Part shown: positions 1 through 9,288 of the stretch, one piece after another
Layout: every line of letters begins with the position of its first letter
How positions within the stretch are numbered: position 1 is the stretch's first letter
Source of the DNA: CAVUNY01 sp963843535
GTDB taxonomy: Bacteria; Chloroflexota; Anaerolineae; Anaerolineales; Anaerolineaceae
Assembly: GCA_963843535.1 (NCBI GenBank)
Contig: CAWJKU010000004.1
Span: 248,001 to 312,000 of the forward strand
Direction: 5' to 3'
Length of the DNA stretch: 64,000 nt
Notes under the pieces: generated by a model
Database searches by the model: none
What the model was told of the DNA's origin: nothing
The model's input: only the letters and a program-made list of their open reading frames with translations
Program-made: the position numbers and the translations under genes

Positions 1-2
1 GC

Positions 3-509
3 GAGCCGGAGGGTCATACCCAGCGGGTGACCGACTTGGCCCTGGCAATCGGCCGGCAGATGGGCCTGGCTGAAAAGGACCTGGGCGATTTACGGCGCGG
101 GGCGCTGCTGCACGATATTGGAAAGATGAATATACCGGTTCAGATTCTGCGAAAAACGGGCGCGCTGGATGAAAAAGAAGCAGCCATGATCCAGCGCCAT
201 CCGGTGTATGCCTATGAAATGTTGGGAGATATCCCTTTTTTGAAACCGGCGGTCGATGTCGTGCTGTATCACCATGAAAACTGGGACGGCAAGGGATATC
301 CGAGCGGCCTGAAAGGTGAAAATATTCCCCTCCTGGCGCGAGTTTTTACAGTTGCTGACAACTGGGATGCGCTCTCCACCGACCGCAGCTACCGCCTGGG
401 CTGGCCAAAATCACAGATCAAAGCTTATCTACTGGCTGAAGTGGGGCGGCGGTTTGATCCCATGGTGGTGGAAGCACTCACCCACCTGGAGATCTGGCAG
501 AGCCAATAA
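3..509 (+). CDS. HD-GYP domain protein, C-terminal part (cut by window start)
   Basis: The reading frame is open from the first bases, so the N-terminus lies outside the window. The visible part is an HD-GYP phosphohydrolase domain: an early histidine in EGHTQRV, the metal-binding HD of HDIGK, the signature HHENWDGKGYP, and the later DNWDAL segment. Members of this family hydrolyse cyclic di-GMP or related cyclic dinucleotides and are usually response-regulator or sensor outputs. The missing N-terminal part would decide which signal it reads. All metal and GYP residues visible here are intact, so it is likely active. The stop falls just before the convergent phosphotransferase gene on the other strand. 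Confidence 0.9.
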   Translation, partial: EPEGHTQRVTDLALAIGRQMGLAEKDLGDLRRGALLHDIGKMNIPVQILRKTGALDEKEAAMIQRHPVYAYEMLGDIPFLKPAVDVVLYHHENWDGKGYPSGLKGENIPLLARVFTVADNWDALSTDRSYRLGWPKSQIKAYLLAEVGRRFDPMVVEALTHLEIWQSQ

Positions 510-514
510 AAATT

Positions 515-1501
515 TCACACGATAAACGGGATGTCGACGTAAGGCCTGTGGCTTTCGATCTTCGCTTTACGGTCGCGCATAAAGCTTGCAGTCCAGGGGT
601 CAAGGTTCTCAAGATCCAGGCTGCGGTGAATGATGATATACAGGTCAATTTCGCGCAGCTTGAGGAATAAGGGAATGGTGCTGAACCAGGATGAATCCAG
701 CTGGTTTTCTTGAGCATAACCGGCGATTAATTCCTTGAATGATCTGCGGGCGAAGGCGATTTGCTCGGGGGTCTCGCAGTGATGGGGAAGCGCGTAGAAA
801 AATGCCATCGCCAGGTCGTATGCGAACCAGCCGTACTGGCAGTCGCCAAAATCAAACAACGTGATCCGGCCCTGGTCAACAAAAAAATTTCCGCCGTGCA
901 CGTCTACATGCACCAGGCCGTAGCTGTCTGCATTTTTGGGCAGCTGGCGCAGCCGCGCTAACAGGTCATGCCACGCTTCTGCGATGCGCTCCTCACCGGC
1001 AGGTAAATAATCTTCCGCTTGAGTATCCATGCGAATATCCCAATCGGGACGCCGCAGTTCGGGATATGGGGGTGAATACTCCTTAGTAAGGCGGTGCATG
1101 CGGCCAATCAGCTTGCCCACTTCAACGATCAGACCATTTTCCCAATCCTCGCGCCGCGGGGGCCTTCCGGGCGCCTTTTCAAAGGCCGTGGCGATGAAGC
1201 AACCGTCTGCAGCGTCAATTTTTTCAACCAGGCGGCCCGCGGTAGAAGGCACCGCCCTGGAAACGGGAACTCCGCCCCGCGCCAGATAATTGATCCAATC
1301 CACCTCGCCCGCGATCATCTCCAATGAATAACGCAGGCTGTGAGACAGTCGCAGGATATATTCCCGGCCATCTCTGGCATATGCGTACATGAAACTCTCA
1401 AACCCACCTAAAAGCTCGAGGGTTGATGGGTCCACGTCGTAGCAACGCAGAGCTGCCGACAAGATTTCATCATTAAAGCAATCGCGGGATCGTTTGTCCA
1501 C
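515..1501 (-). CDS. APH/choline-kinase-fold phosphotransferase
   Basis: A 328-residue protein with the aminoglycoside phosphotransferase/homoserine kinase type II fold. The catalytic loop reads HVDVHGGNFF (His, Asp and Asn in the usual spacing) and is followed by the metal-binding FDFGD. The N-terminal half has the glycine-rich segment and a YILRLS lysine/arginine-strand region. These enzymes phosphorylate small hydroxylated or amine substrates; the substrate cannot be read from sequence, and homology alone does not make it a resistance gene. The start is a GTG three bases after the stop of the upstream P-type ATPase gene, so the two are probably one transcript. Confidence 0.85.
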   Translation of the reverse strand: MDKRSRDCFNDEILSAALRCYDVDPSTLELLGGFESFMYAYARDGREYILRLSHSLRYSLEMIAGEVDWINYLARGGVPVSRAVPSTAGRLVEKIDAADGCFIATAFEKAPGRPPRREDWENGLIVEVGKLIGRMHRLTKEYSPPYPELRRPDWDIRMDTQAEDYLPAGEERIAEAWHDLLARLRQLPKNADSYGLVHVDVHGGNFFVDQGRITLFDFGDCQYGWFAYDLAMAFFYALPHHCETPEQIAFARRSFKELIAGYAQENQLDSSWFSTIPLFLKLREIDLYIIIHRSLDLENLDPWTASFMRDRKAKIESHRPYVDIPFIV

Positions 1502-1504
1502 AGT

Positions 1505-3967
1505 CTAGCTCTCGCTCAAGTCAACTTCCAGGAAGCGGTCCAGCAAGCGCGAGCGCCATACTCTGCGCAGGAGCAAGCCCCAGGCGATAGCTGCTGCCCC
1601 GATGATGAAGTAATCGTAGTACTTTAAACGCGAGAGATCGAAGAATCCGCCTGCCCCGGGCATAAACAGAAAAACGATAAAGGCCGCCAGCAAAACAATC
1701 GCCAGAATCGCCGGGCGGCGGTCGCCTGACAGACGATCACCGCCTTCAAACCAGGGCGTGGGCGGCTCGACAAAAACTAACAGCATCAGTCCGCAAAAAA
1801 TACTGAAGACCGCCAGCGATGTCTGCCCGACCAGGAGAGCATTCTCAAAGGCTGGCATGGTATTCAACCCCACACTGATACTTAACTCGTACTGGTAGGT
1901 AGGCACCAGGTAAGCCAGGTAGATAGCCAAACCGAAAAAGCTTTGCAGGATGGATGCCGGCAATACAAAGTGCATCAGCCGCCGCAGCATGCTGGTGTGG
2001 GGGACAGGCGCCGGGCGCGACCAGGCAGCCAGGGCCAGCGTGGGGATACCCACGGCCAACAGGGCGACAATCGAGCTGTGTTTGGGCGAAAAGGGGAACC
2101 CGGTAAGGATCCCGGTGGCGATGATCAGCAGAATGACATATACGATGCGGGTCAGGTAGAGCTTGAGGATATCCTGCATGCCGTTGACGATGCGCTGGCC
2201 CTCGCGCACCGCGTAAGGCAGTACCCGAAACGAGTTATCCAGCAGCACCAATCCTGCCACGCCCCGGGTGGCCTGGCTGCCGCTTTGCATGGCGATCCCC
2301 AGATTGGCCTGTTTCAAGGAAAGGACGTCGTTTACCCCATCTCCGATCATGGCGACATAATTACCGCGGCCGCGCAGGGCGTGGACCAGGCGCTCCTTCT
2401 GCTGGGGAGTGATCCGGCCAAAGATGGTGCATTCTTGCGCCGCCTGAGAAAATTGGGGTATATCCATTTGGGCCAACTCCAGCCCGGATATAATTTTCAT
2501 ATCCTCCGGCATTCCGGCCTGAACAGCCAATGCCGCGACGGTCTGGGGGTTGTCGCCGGAGATGATTTTGAGCCTGACGCCGGCTTTTTGAAATGCAGCC
2601 AGCGTTTCGCGAGCTTCGGGGCGCAGCTCATCACCGAAGCTTACCAGGCCTAACGGCTGCAGGTTATCCGGGAGCAGCGGCTGGTTCGATTCGTCATGCA
2701 GCGGCAGCATATCGGAACGGTAGGCCAGCAGCAGCACGCGCAGCCCGCCTTCCGTCCATTCTGTGACCTTCGGCCCCAATTCAGCGCCTGGGACCAGGTT
2801 TGAAAAAAGCATCTCGGGGGCGCCCAGGACATACGTGCCCTGACGCTGAGGGATCGCAAAACTTAATGCGCTCCATTTATGCTCGGAGGAGAAAGGAACC
2901 GCTTCTACCACCGCCCGTTTCTGTCCGGGGAATGCGGCAGCGATGGCTTCATTGGTGCGGTTGCCGGATTCCGTGCTGGCGGCAAAGTCGCCAAGCACCT
3001 CGCGCAGCTCTTGCTCCGTACCGCTGATCACCGCCAGGTCATGGAATTGGATGCGGTTGGCGGTAAGTGTGCCGGTTTTATCCAGGCAGAGCACGTCGAC
3101 ATTGGAGAGCGATTCAACCGCATTGGACTGCTGGACCAGGGCGCCTTTGCCGGCGATGCGGATGGCGCCCAGCGCATACGACACGGCGATCGACACGAAC
3201 AGGCCGTTTGGCACCAGGCCGGCGATCACGACCGACATTTTTACGCTGTCGACGATCGGAATATCATTAAGAAAGGTGTTGACCAGCAGCAGCAGCTCGA
3301 AATATACCGCGACCAATAATACGACCCGCACCAGAAGATTGGTCTCTTTTTGAATGGGAGTCTGAACGCGGCGAAAAGCCCGCGCGCCCGCGGTGATCTG
3401 GTTTGCCAGGCTGTCCACTCCCACCTTTTCGGCCTCGTAATGGCAGCTGCCGTTCATGCAAAAACTTCCCGAGAATACCGCTGCCCCCGGCTCTTTTCGG
3501 ACCCGGTCCGATTCGCCGGTTAGCAGCGATTCATCCGCCTCCATCGTCCCGGCGATGACCTTCCCATCCACCACGATCTGGTCGCCCGGTTCGACCTTGA
3601 GCAGGTCGCCAATTACGATCTCAGCGGGGTCAATCTTTAATTCCTCGCCTTCTCGCACCACTCTGGCTGTGGGGCGGGTGAGCAGGGCAATCTGGTCGAG
3701 GGTACGTTTGGCGCGGATCTCCTGAACGAGGCTGACGACCACGTTGATCATGATGACGCCCACCGAGACAAATGCATCAGATGGACGTCCGAGCAAAATT
3801 AACGCTAATCCCAGGAGAAAAAGGACGTTGTTGATGAAAGTAAAAACGTTTTCTTTGAGAATCTGGCCGTAAGTGCGGCCTGTCTGAATTCGGGCATCGT
3901 TTCCCAGGCCGCGTTGGCGGCGTTCCAGAACTTCAGCAGAGGTGAGGCCGGAGAGAGTAGCTGTCAT
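1505..3967 (-). CDS. P-type cation-transporting ATPase (CtpE-like)
   Basis: An 820-residue P-type ATPase complete in its core motifs: LTGES (residues 149-153, actuator domain), DKTGT with the phosphorylated Asp (296-300), and GDGVND (542-547). Hydrophobic segments lie at about 40-60, 65-85, 210-265 and in the C-terminal third (six more), as in P2/P3-type pumps. No N-terminal heavy-metal domain or CPC motif is present, so it is not a Cu/Zn pump. The membrane-4 motif reads PNGL instead of the PEGL typical of calcium pumps. The overall order resembles the actinobacterial CtpE group, for which calcium uptake has been proposed; the ion is uncertain here. It is followed closely by the phosphotransferase gene. 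Confidence 0.9.
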   Translation of the reverse strand: MTATLSGLTSAEVLERRQRGLGNDARIQTGRTYGQILKENVFTFINNVLFLLGLALILLGRPSDAFVSVGVIMINVVVSLVQEIRAKRTLDQIALLTRPTARVVREGEELKIDPAEIVIGDLLKVEPGDQIVVDGKVIAGTMEADESLLTGESDRVRKEPGAAVFSGSFCMNGSCHYEAEKVGVDSLANQITAGARAFRRVQTPIQKETNLLVRVVLLVAVYFELLLLVNTFLNDIPIVDSVKMSVVIAGLVPNGLFVSIAVSYALGAIRIAGKGALVQQSNAVESLSNVDVLCLDKTGTLTANRIQFHDLAVISGTEQELREVLGDFAASTESGNRTNEAIAAAFPGQKRAVVEAVPFSSEHKWSALSFAIPQRQGTYVLGAPEMLFSNLVPGAELGPKVTEWTEGGLRVLLLAYRSDMLPLHDESNQPLLPDNLQPLGLVSFGDELRPEARETLAAFQKAGVRLKIISGDNPQTVAALAVQAGMPEDMKIISGLELAQMDIPQFSQAAQECTIFGRITPQQKERLVHALRGRGNYVAMIGDGVNDVLSLKQANLGIAMQSGSQATRGVAGLVLLDNSFRVLPYAVREGQRIVNGMQDILKLYLTRIVYVILLIIATGILTGFPFSPKHSSIVALLAVGIPTLALAAWSRPAPVPHTSMLRRLMHFVLPASILQSFFGLAIYLAYLVPTYQYELSISVGLNTMPAFENALLVGQTSLAVFSIFCGLMLLVFVEPPTPWFEGGDRLSGDRRPAILAIVLLAAFIVFLFMPGAGGFFDLSRLKYYDYFIIGAAAIAWGLLLRRVWRSRLLDRFLEVDLSES

Positions 3968-3996
3968 AAAAACAAAGTATAAAGGATTTTTAAGAT

Positions 3997-5289
3997 TTAT
4001 GGGGAGGGGGTTTCTCTCAAAGCGACAAAGAAAAAATCGCGTGAGTAGCGGGTCAGGTAGCGGCCAATATCATATTTCATCTGGTCCGGAAAAAGCGGTT
4101 CGGGCACGGCTGTTCCTTCCACGAAACGAACAGCGGCGAAATGCACCCAATAGTTGTTTATATCGAGCTGCAAGCCCGCTTTAACCTTAACCGACTGCAT
4201 GGCTGCCGCCAATACCGGCATTTTGAGATTGGACCCGGCGAAGTAGTACAGGGTTTTTCCATCCGGGCTGATGCCAACGCCTGAGCGCCAGGTAACGGTC
4301 TCGCCATTGATTTGCGCGCCCCAATATTCCGCCGAATCTTTGTTCACCAGTGGGTTGATCTGCCCATTATCGATGATTAACGAACAGTTCTGCCGCCAGG
4401 CAATGGTATCTTCCAGCGACTCAAGGTCTTTGCCGTAGGTGCCGATTCTTACAGATCCATCTTTATAAATGGCGATGGTCGCCAGATCTTTTCTCGCCGG
4501 AATAGCCACCACGCCGCCAGACATCGCCCCATACTTGCCGTGTTCCGATTTAAAACCACCGTTGAACGTGGCAAGGAGCACATAGGGCCTGGCATCGGCC
4601 TCTGGAATAAGCCCGGTCCCTTTGGGACCGCCTTTCACGGCAGGTTCATCGTAACCGAGGATAAAATTCAGCCGTGTACGGTTAAGATCGAATGCAACCA
4701 CGGCTACCAGGCTGTAGGGCCGTTTGGGATCAGGCTGGATATAGGTGCGGTAAGCGACAACTCTTCCGCTCCCATCCTTGATGTATGGCTGCCAGGTGGC
4801 TTCTCCTTCCATTGAACCCAGGGCACGAGCCGCGGCGGGCTGCCAGAGGGTGGGGGTTGGCATAAAGGTGGGGGTTGGCGTAAGGGTCCGGGTGGGTGTT
4901 GCGGTGGGCGCGGGGGTAGCCTGGGGAATGGGCATGGGTGTTGGGGTTGGCGTGCCAGTTGGGATCGGTGTTGGTGAAGGCGCGGCGGTTTCAATCGCCG
5001 CCAGGGCGGACGTCGGCTGCCAGGGGGCAGCAGGTTTTTCAATCCCCAGGTTGAATCTCAGCAGGTGAAGGCCGTCTTCCACCTGGAAGATCCAGGTTTC
5101 CAATTGAGCCACAGCCGGATCACCGATGATCGAGCGTAATGCGTCTGCGCCTTGCGCCCCAAAAGACGGGAAAACCGTGGCTGCCAGAAAGACTGCCGCC
5201 ACCCCCACGAATAAAAGAATAACGACCAGCAGCAAACCTCGCAGTAAGGTAAATCTTTTTAGCCCGGCTGATTTTGCCGCCAGCTTCAT
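3997..5289 (-). CDS. Membrane-anchored phosphodiester glycosidase (NAGPA-type) domain protein
   Basis: A 430-residue protein. Residues about 15-40 form one strongly hydrophobic segment, so it is anchored with the rest outside. A long Pro/Thr linker rich in PTP repeats (about residues 103-148) precedes a C-terminal domain with the NAGPA/DUF2233 motifs: NGGF, IIDNG, the GVGISPDGKTLYY strand and LDINNYWV. The family includes the mammalian uncovering enzyme that removes GlcNAc from phosphodiester links; the bacterial roles are mostly envelope glycan or exopolysaccharide processing, and the substrate here is unknown. It is divergent from the ALDH operon. The stop lies 29 bases from the start of the P-type ATPase gene downstream on the same strand, so the two may be co-transcribed. 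Confidence 0.85.
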   Translation of the reverse strand: MKLAAKSAGLKRFTLLRGLLLVVILLFVGVAAVFLAATVFPSFGAQGADALRSIIGDPAVAQLETWIFQVEDGLHLLRFNLGIEKPAAPWQPTSALAAIETAAPSPTPIPTGTPTPTPMPIPQATPAPTATPTRTLTPTPTFMPTPTLWQPAAARALGSMEGEATWQPYIKDGSGRVVAYRTYIQPDPKRPYSLVAVVAFDLNRTRLNFILGYDEPAVKGGPKGTGLIPEADARPYVLLATFNGGFKSEHGKYGAMSGGVVAIPARKDLATIAIYKDGSVRIGTYGKDLESLEDTIAWRQNCSLIIDNGQINPLVNKDSAEYWGAQINGETVTWRSGVGISPDGKTLYYFAGSNLKMPVLAAAMQSVKVKAGLQLDINNYWVHFAAVRFVEGTAVPEPLFPDQMKYDIGRYLTRYSRDFFFVALRETPSP

Positions 5290-5354
5290 TTGCTAACACT
5301 CCAATCGGATGGAAAAGCGGCGTGGAAAAGCGATAGTGTTCTTATATGATACTT

Positions 5355-5397
5355 AGGGTGTTTTTTTTTGCGACTTCGTCGCAAAAAAAAACACCCT
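5355..5397. repeat. Perfect hairpin A (T-tract/core/A-tract type) in a divergent promoter region
   Basis: A 20-base perfect inverted repeat around a TTC loop. It has an outer AGGGTG clamp, nine T, a GCGAC core, then nine A and the mirror clamp. Because the A-tract follows the core on both strands, it does not look like a normal intrinsic terminator, and it sits between two divergent genes where no terminator is expected. To its right, 5410-5474 carries a diverged copy of the GC-rich block found beside other hairpins (CTCCGCGCCAGC and GCGCGACCGGCTTTTTAAG), interrupted by about 30 GC-rich bases. The rest of the 5290-5666 gap is A+T-rich and holds the ALDH promoter. Confidence 0.85.
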
Positions 5398-5580
5398 GGC
5401 ATCAGTTAAAGTGCTCCGCGCCAGCCCTGGCCCCAGGGCGCCTGGGCCTAGGGGCGCGACCGGCTTTTTAAGACCAACGGAGACTGATTTTATTGTAAAC
5501 CCAATCCCCACGGTCATACAATGGCTAAAAATCATTACTTTTTACGAGTTACCAGATTACGAAAACTACCCTTACAAGTT

Positions 5581-5609
5581 TTGACTCCATTTTCTGGTTG
5601 GGCTATACT
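5581..5609 (+). promoter_or_regulatory. Sigma70-type promoter of the ALDH/CoA-transferase operon
   Basis: TTGACT (5581-5586) and TATACT (5604-5609) are separated by 17 bases, close to the housekeeping consensus. The ALDH start lies 57 bases after the -10 box, behind AAGGAG at 5649-5654. Confidence 0.65.
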
Positions 5610-5666
5610 TGATTTATCGTCATCCACATTTCGGGGTAAAAAACACACAAGGAGAAAAAATAACCT

Positions 5667-7253
5667 ATGGCTTCGGAAAAATCATTTAAATTGACTTATG
5701 CCACCATGTTCAACCCGCCCGCTGAACTACATGCCAGTTATGAGCAGGCCCTGGCGAAGATAAAAGCGGACTTAGGTCGTGAGCATGCCATGTTCATCGA
5801 TGGAGAGGATTTCGTCAGCGCCGAAAAATTCGAGGACCGCAATCCCGCGAATGCCGACCAGGTGCTGGGACTATTCCAAAAAGGGAACGCCGCGGATGCC
5901 GCCAGAGCGCTGCAGGCTGCCCGCCGGGCATTTCCCGGCTGGAGCCACACCCCCTGGCAGGAGCGGGTAGCGGTGGTGCGCAAAGCGGCGGAAATAATGG
6001 ACCAGCGCATTTATGAAATGGGCGCGGTGATCTCACTCGAGGTCGGAAAAAACCGCATGGAAGCGCTGGGCGACGTGGCAGAAACTGCCGACCTGTTCCG
6101 TTATGCCTGCGACCGCATGGAGGTTTCCGATGGATTCGTAACGCAGATGGGCGTCGACCCGCTGGTTGGTTTCAGCGCCACCAATGTATCTGTCTTACGG
6201 CCTTACGGGGTATGGGTGGTGATCAGCCCATTCAATTTCCCGGCCGCATTATCCGGCGGACCGACCGGGGCAGCCCTGGTCGCCGGGAATACCGTGGTCT
6301 TGAAACCGTCCACGGATACCCCCTGGACCTCGCGCCTGATCGCCGAATGCCTGCGGGATGCCGGGATACCGGCAGGGGTTTTCAATTACATTACCGGGCC
6401 TGGTTCTACCCTGGGCCAGGCGGCGATCGAGAACCCCGAGGTAGACGGGATTACATTCACCGGCTCGTACGACGTGGGGATGAAAATCTACCGCGATTTT
6501 GCCCAGGGCCGCTGGGTGCGCCCGATTATACTGGAGCTCGGCGGCAAGAACCCGGCGATCGTTTCACGCCATGCCGATCTCGAGATCGCTGCCACCGGCA
6601 TCCTACGTTCGGCTTTTGGCCTGCAGGGGCAAAAGTGCTCGGCCTGCTCGCGGGTCTATATTGAAGAACCCGTGTATGACCAGCTGGTCTCGCGCCTGGT
6701 GGAAATGACCAAACAGCTGGTGGTGGGTGACCCGACCGAAAAAAGTGTTTACCTGGGGCCGGTGATCAACCGCAATTCATATCGCGATTACCAGAACTTC
6801 AGCGAAGAATTGAACCAGAACGGGCGCATTTTGACCGGCGGGCATATCCTGACCGACGGCGCTTTCGGCAAGGGTTATTTCTGCGAGCCTACCCTGGTGG
6901 CGAACCTGCCGCTGGAACACCGTTTGTGGCAGACCGAGATGTTCCTGCCCATCACAACCCTGGCGAAAGTTGACAGCCTGGAGGTTGCCATGCGGCATGC
7001 CAATGAAGTTAGCTACGGCCTGACGGCCGGCTTCTACGGCGCCCCGCAAGAGACAGACTGGTTCTTCGACAAGATCGAGGCCGGGGTAACATATGCCAAC
7101 CGGCCGCAGGGTGCCACGACCGGGGCCTGGCCGGGTTTCCAACCCTTCGGTGGATGGAAAGGATCAGGCTCGAGCGGTAAAAATGCCGGCGGCGTGCATT
7201 ATTTGCAGCTTTATATGCACGAGCAAATTCACACCCGGATCCGCAAGGCATGA
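5667..7253 (+). CDS. Aldehyde dehydrogenase, 1-pyrroline-5-carboxylate dehydrogenase-like
   Basis: A 528-residue NAD(P)-dependent ALDH. The general base is Glu290 in LELGGKNP and the nucleophile Cys324 in GQKCSACSR, a motif typical of delta-1-pyrroline-5-carboxylate (glutamate semialdehyde) dehydrogenases. The C-terminal QPFGGWKGSG and the GGVHYL run also fit that group. It would oxidise an aldehyde, perhaps glutamate semialdehyde from proline or ornithine, to the acid. No proline dehydrogenase is next to it, so the substrate stays open. It is the first gene of an operon, and its stop overlaps the next start as ATGA. Confidence 0.88.
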   Translation: MASEKSFKLTYATMFNPPAELHASYEQALAKIKADLGREHAMFIDGEDFVSAEKFEDRNPANADQVLGLFQKGNAADAARALQAARRAFPGWSHTPWQERVAVVRKAAEIMDQRIYEMGAVISLEVGKNRMEALGDVAETADLFRYACDRMEVSDGFVTQMGVDPLVGFSATNVSVLRPYGVWVVISPFNFPAALSGGPTGAALVAGNTVVLKPSTDTPWTSRLIAECLRDAGIPAGVFNYITGPGSTLGQAAIENPEVDGITFTGSYDVGMKIYRDFAQGRWVRPIILELGGKNPAIVSRHADLEIAATGILRSAFGLQGQKCSACSRVYIEEPVYDQLVSRLVEMTKQLVVGDPTEKSVYLGPVINRNSYRDYQNFSEELNQNGRILTGGHILTDGAFGKGYFCEPTLVANLPLEHRLWQTEMFLPITTLAKVDSLEVAMRHANEVSYGLTAGFYGAPQETDWFFDKIEAGVTYANRPQGATTGAWPGFQPFGGWKGSGSSGKNAGGVHYLQLYMHEQIHTRIRKA

Positions 7254-7549
7254 GCGCGTGGCGGAAGGCTGGAGGATTCTTCATAGGATTGGGGATCTTT
7301 TTACTGATCCTGTTTGTCCTCTCCGACTCTGCCCAACAACCGGATTTTGGCATTTTGGCCGGGGGTTTTGGCTGTTTTGTGGTGGGCGGTTTTTTCATCG
7401 TAACCCATCCGGCGCCCGAACCCCCGCCTTCTCCGCGGTTTCGAGTGTTCAAACGCCGAAAAGACGAACCCAAGCCCAGGCGCGAGCAAAAAGAAAAGTC
7501 AGAGGCTTCAACCAGGGACGAAGATGAGAAATCCCGTAAAAGAACATGA
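7250..7549 (+). CDS. Small two-helix membrane protein of unknown function
   Basis: A 99-residue protein with two hydrophobic segments (about residues 7-24 and 31-53) and a highly charged C-terminal tail rich in Lys, Arg, Glu and Pro, probably in the cytoplasm by the positive-inside rule. No known family is recognised. It overlaps the ALDH stop and the next CoA-transferase start, each as ATGA, so translation is coupled to both neighbours. That arrangement is the best evidence that it is a real gene. Confidence 0.7.
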   Translation: MSAWRKAGGFFIGLGIFLLILFVLSDSAQQPDFGILAGGFGCFVVGGFFIVTHPAPEPPPSPRFRVFKRRKDEPKPRREQKEKSEASTRDEDEKSRKRT

Positions 7550-8451
7550 GCGATAAACTTTGCACACTCACCGAAGCCATCTCAAGGCTGGTCGAGGATG
7601 GGGACTGCATTTACTGCGCCGGATTCACCCATCTAATCCCTTTTGCTGCCGGGCATGAAATTATTCGTCAGGGCAGGCGCGATCTGATCCTGGCGCGCGC
7701 CACACCGGACCTGATTTATGACCAGATGGTCGCAGCGGGCTGTGCCCGTAAGGTCATTTTTTCTTACATGGGCAACCCCGGTGTAGGCTCCCTGCGTATT
7801 GTGCGTGCGGCCATCGAAACGGGAAAGCTGGAATGGGAGGAGTACTCTCATTTTGGGATGATCACCCGCCTGCAGGCCGGGGCTGCCGGTCTGCCCTTTT
7901 TACCGATGAATTTAACCGGGGCAGAAGACCTGGAACACGCCAATCCTGCTTACAGGCGGGTTTCCGACCCTTATGGGGGAGGCGAGGTGGTGGTTGTTCC
8001 GCCGCTCCATCCGGATGTCGCGATCGTTCACGTCCAGCGGGCGGACGCCTCTGGCAATGCCCATATCTGGGGAATCATTGGCGAGCAAAAAGAGGTAGCC
8101 TTTGCCGCCCGCAAAGTGATCCTGACGGCTGAGGAAATCGTCCCTGAAGAAGTGATCCGCTCCGATCCAAACCGTACCTTGATCCCCGGTTTCATTGTGG
8201 ATGCAGTGGTCCATGTGCCTTACTGCGCCCACCCATCCTATACCCAGGGTTATTATGACCGCGATAATGTGCTGTATTTACATTGGGACCAGATCAGCGA
8301 ATCGCCTTCAGCCGTGCAGCATTACCTGGATGAGTGGATCTACGGCGTAAAAGACCGGCAGGAATACTGGGTAAAGCTCGGAGCAGAAACGCACGGCCGC
8401 CTGGCGGTACCACCGGCCCTGGCAGCGCCGGTGAACTACGGCGCATATTGA
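7546..8451 (+). CDS. CoA-transferase subunit A (glutaconate CoA-transferase GctA-like)
   Basis: A 301-residue class I CoA-transferase alpha subunit. The family traits visible are the N-terminal VEDGDCIYCAGFTH segment, HVQRADASGNAHIWG (the conserved 'D.xGNA' strand), and the late SEEIVPEE-like segment (AEEIVPEEVI). The partner beta subunit follows 45 bases downstream. Such pairs move CoA between acyl-CoA and a free acid, for example acetate and glutaconate or a 3-oxoacid. The neighbouring ALDH and 2-hydroxyacid dehydrogenase fit a pathway that makes and activates short organic acids. The exact acid cannot be read from the sequence. Confidence 0.85.
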   Translation: MSDKLCTLTEAISRLVEDGDCIYCAGFTHLIPFAAGHEIIRQGRRDLILARATPDLIYDQMVAAGCARKVIFSYMGNPGVGSLRIVRAAIETGKLEWEEYSHFGMITRLQAGAAGLPFLPMNLTGAEDLEHANPAYRRVSDPYGGGEVVVVPPLHPDVAIVHVQRADASGNAHIWGIIGEQKEVAFAARKVILTAEEIVPEEVIRSDPNRTLIPGFIVDAVVHVPYCAHPSYTQGYYDRDNVLYLHWDQISESPSAVQHYLDEWIYGVKDRQEYWVKLGAETHGRLAVPPALAAPVNYGAY

Positions 8452-8496
8452 CCGCAAGGTTGTTCAACCGAAGGAAAATGGACTGCACGGCATATT

Positions 8497-9288
8497 ATGA
8501 TGTTTGTTGTGGATAAAGAACACATGGAAAAAACCTGGACTCCCGCTGAACTGATGACGATCAACGCTGCCCGGCTGCTGCGCGATGGGGATGTGGTTTT
8601 TGTGGGAGTGGGCATTCCCAACCTGGCCTGCAACCTGGCCCGGCGCACCCATGCCCCCCGCCTGTTGATGATCTATGAAGCCGGGGTGATTGGCGCCCAG
8701 CCAATCCGGCTGCCTCTTTCTATCGGCGACCCAACCCTGGTCAGCGGGGCTTCGGCGGTGTGCAGCATGTACGATATCTTCACCCTTTATTTGCAGCGCG
8801 GGAACGTGGATGTCGGCTTTTTAGGCGGGGCCCAAATTGACCGCTTCGGCAATATAAATTCGACGGTCATTGGAGAGTATGCCCATCCAAAGGTACGCTT
8901 GCCGGGTTCAGGCGGCTCGCAAGAGATTGCCGCCTGGGCTAATCGCTGTTATGTCATGACCCCCCATCAAAAACGCCGCTTCCCAGAACGGGTGGATTTT
9001 ACAACGTCGACCGGTTTTCTGGATGGGCGCGCCCGGCGTGAGGCTCTAAAGCTGCGAGGCGGCGGGCCCCAGGCTGTGGTGACCGATCTTGGAATTTTGG
9101 AGCCGGATGAATCCGGCGAACTGGTCATGGCGGCCCTTCATCCAGGGGTTAGCCTGGGACAGGCTCAGGCTAATACTGGCTGGATGCTGCGCGCCTCGCA
9201 AAACCTGTATACCACCGAACCTCCCAAAACCTCTGAGCTTCAAATTCTGCGTGAAGAATTAGATCCTGAAGGAATTTATTTAAAATGA
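8497..9288 (+). CDS. CoA-transferase subunit B (GctB-like)
   Basis: A 263-residue class I CoA-transferase beta subunit. LLMIYEAG places a Glu where GctB carries the catalytic glutamate that forms the CoA thioester, so a transferase is more likely than the IpdB-type hydrolase that lacks it. The GFLGGAQIDRFGNINST segment is the usual beta-subunit core, and LPGSGGSQEIA a glycine-rich loop. Three possible starts exist (8497, 8500, 8524); none has a strong ribosome site, so the first residues are uncertain. The stop overlaps the next start as ATGA. Confidence 0.85.
   Translation: MMFVVDKEHMEKTWTPAELMTINAARLLRDGDVVFVGVGIPNLACNLARRTHAPRLLMIYEAGVIGAQPIRLPLSIGDPTLVSGASAVCSMYDIFTLYLQRGNVDVGFLGGAQIDRFGNINSTVIGEYAHPKVRLPGSGGSQEIAAWANRCYVMTPHQKRRFPERVDFTTSTGFLDGRARREALKLRGGGPQAVVTDLGILEPDESGELVMAALHPGVSLGQAQANTGWMLRASQNLYTTEPPKTSELQILREELDPEGIYLK

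Noticed and set aside
515..1501. Aminoglycoside resistance gene
   Set aside because: The fold is shared with many small-molecule kinases, and nothing in its surroundings points to resistance.
5410..5474. GC-rich stretch as a tRNA or small RNA gene
   Set aside because: It does not fold as a tRNA and is better explained as a diverged repeat block.
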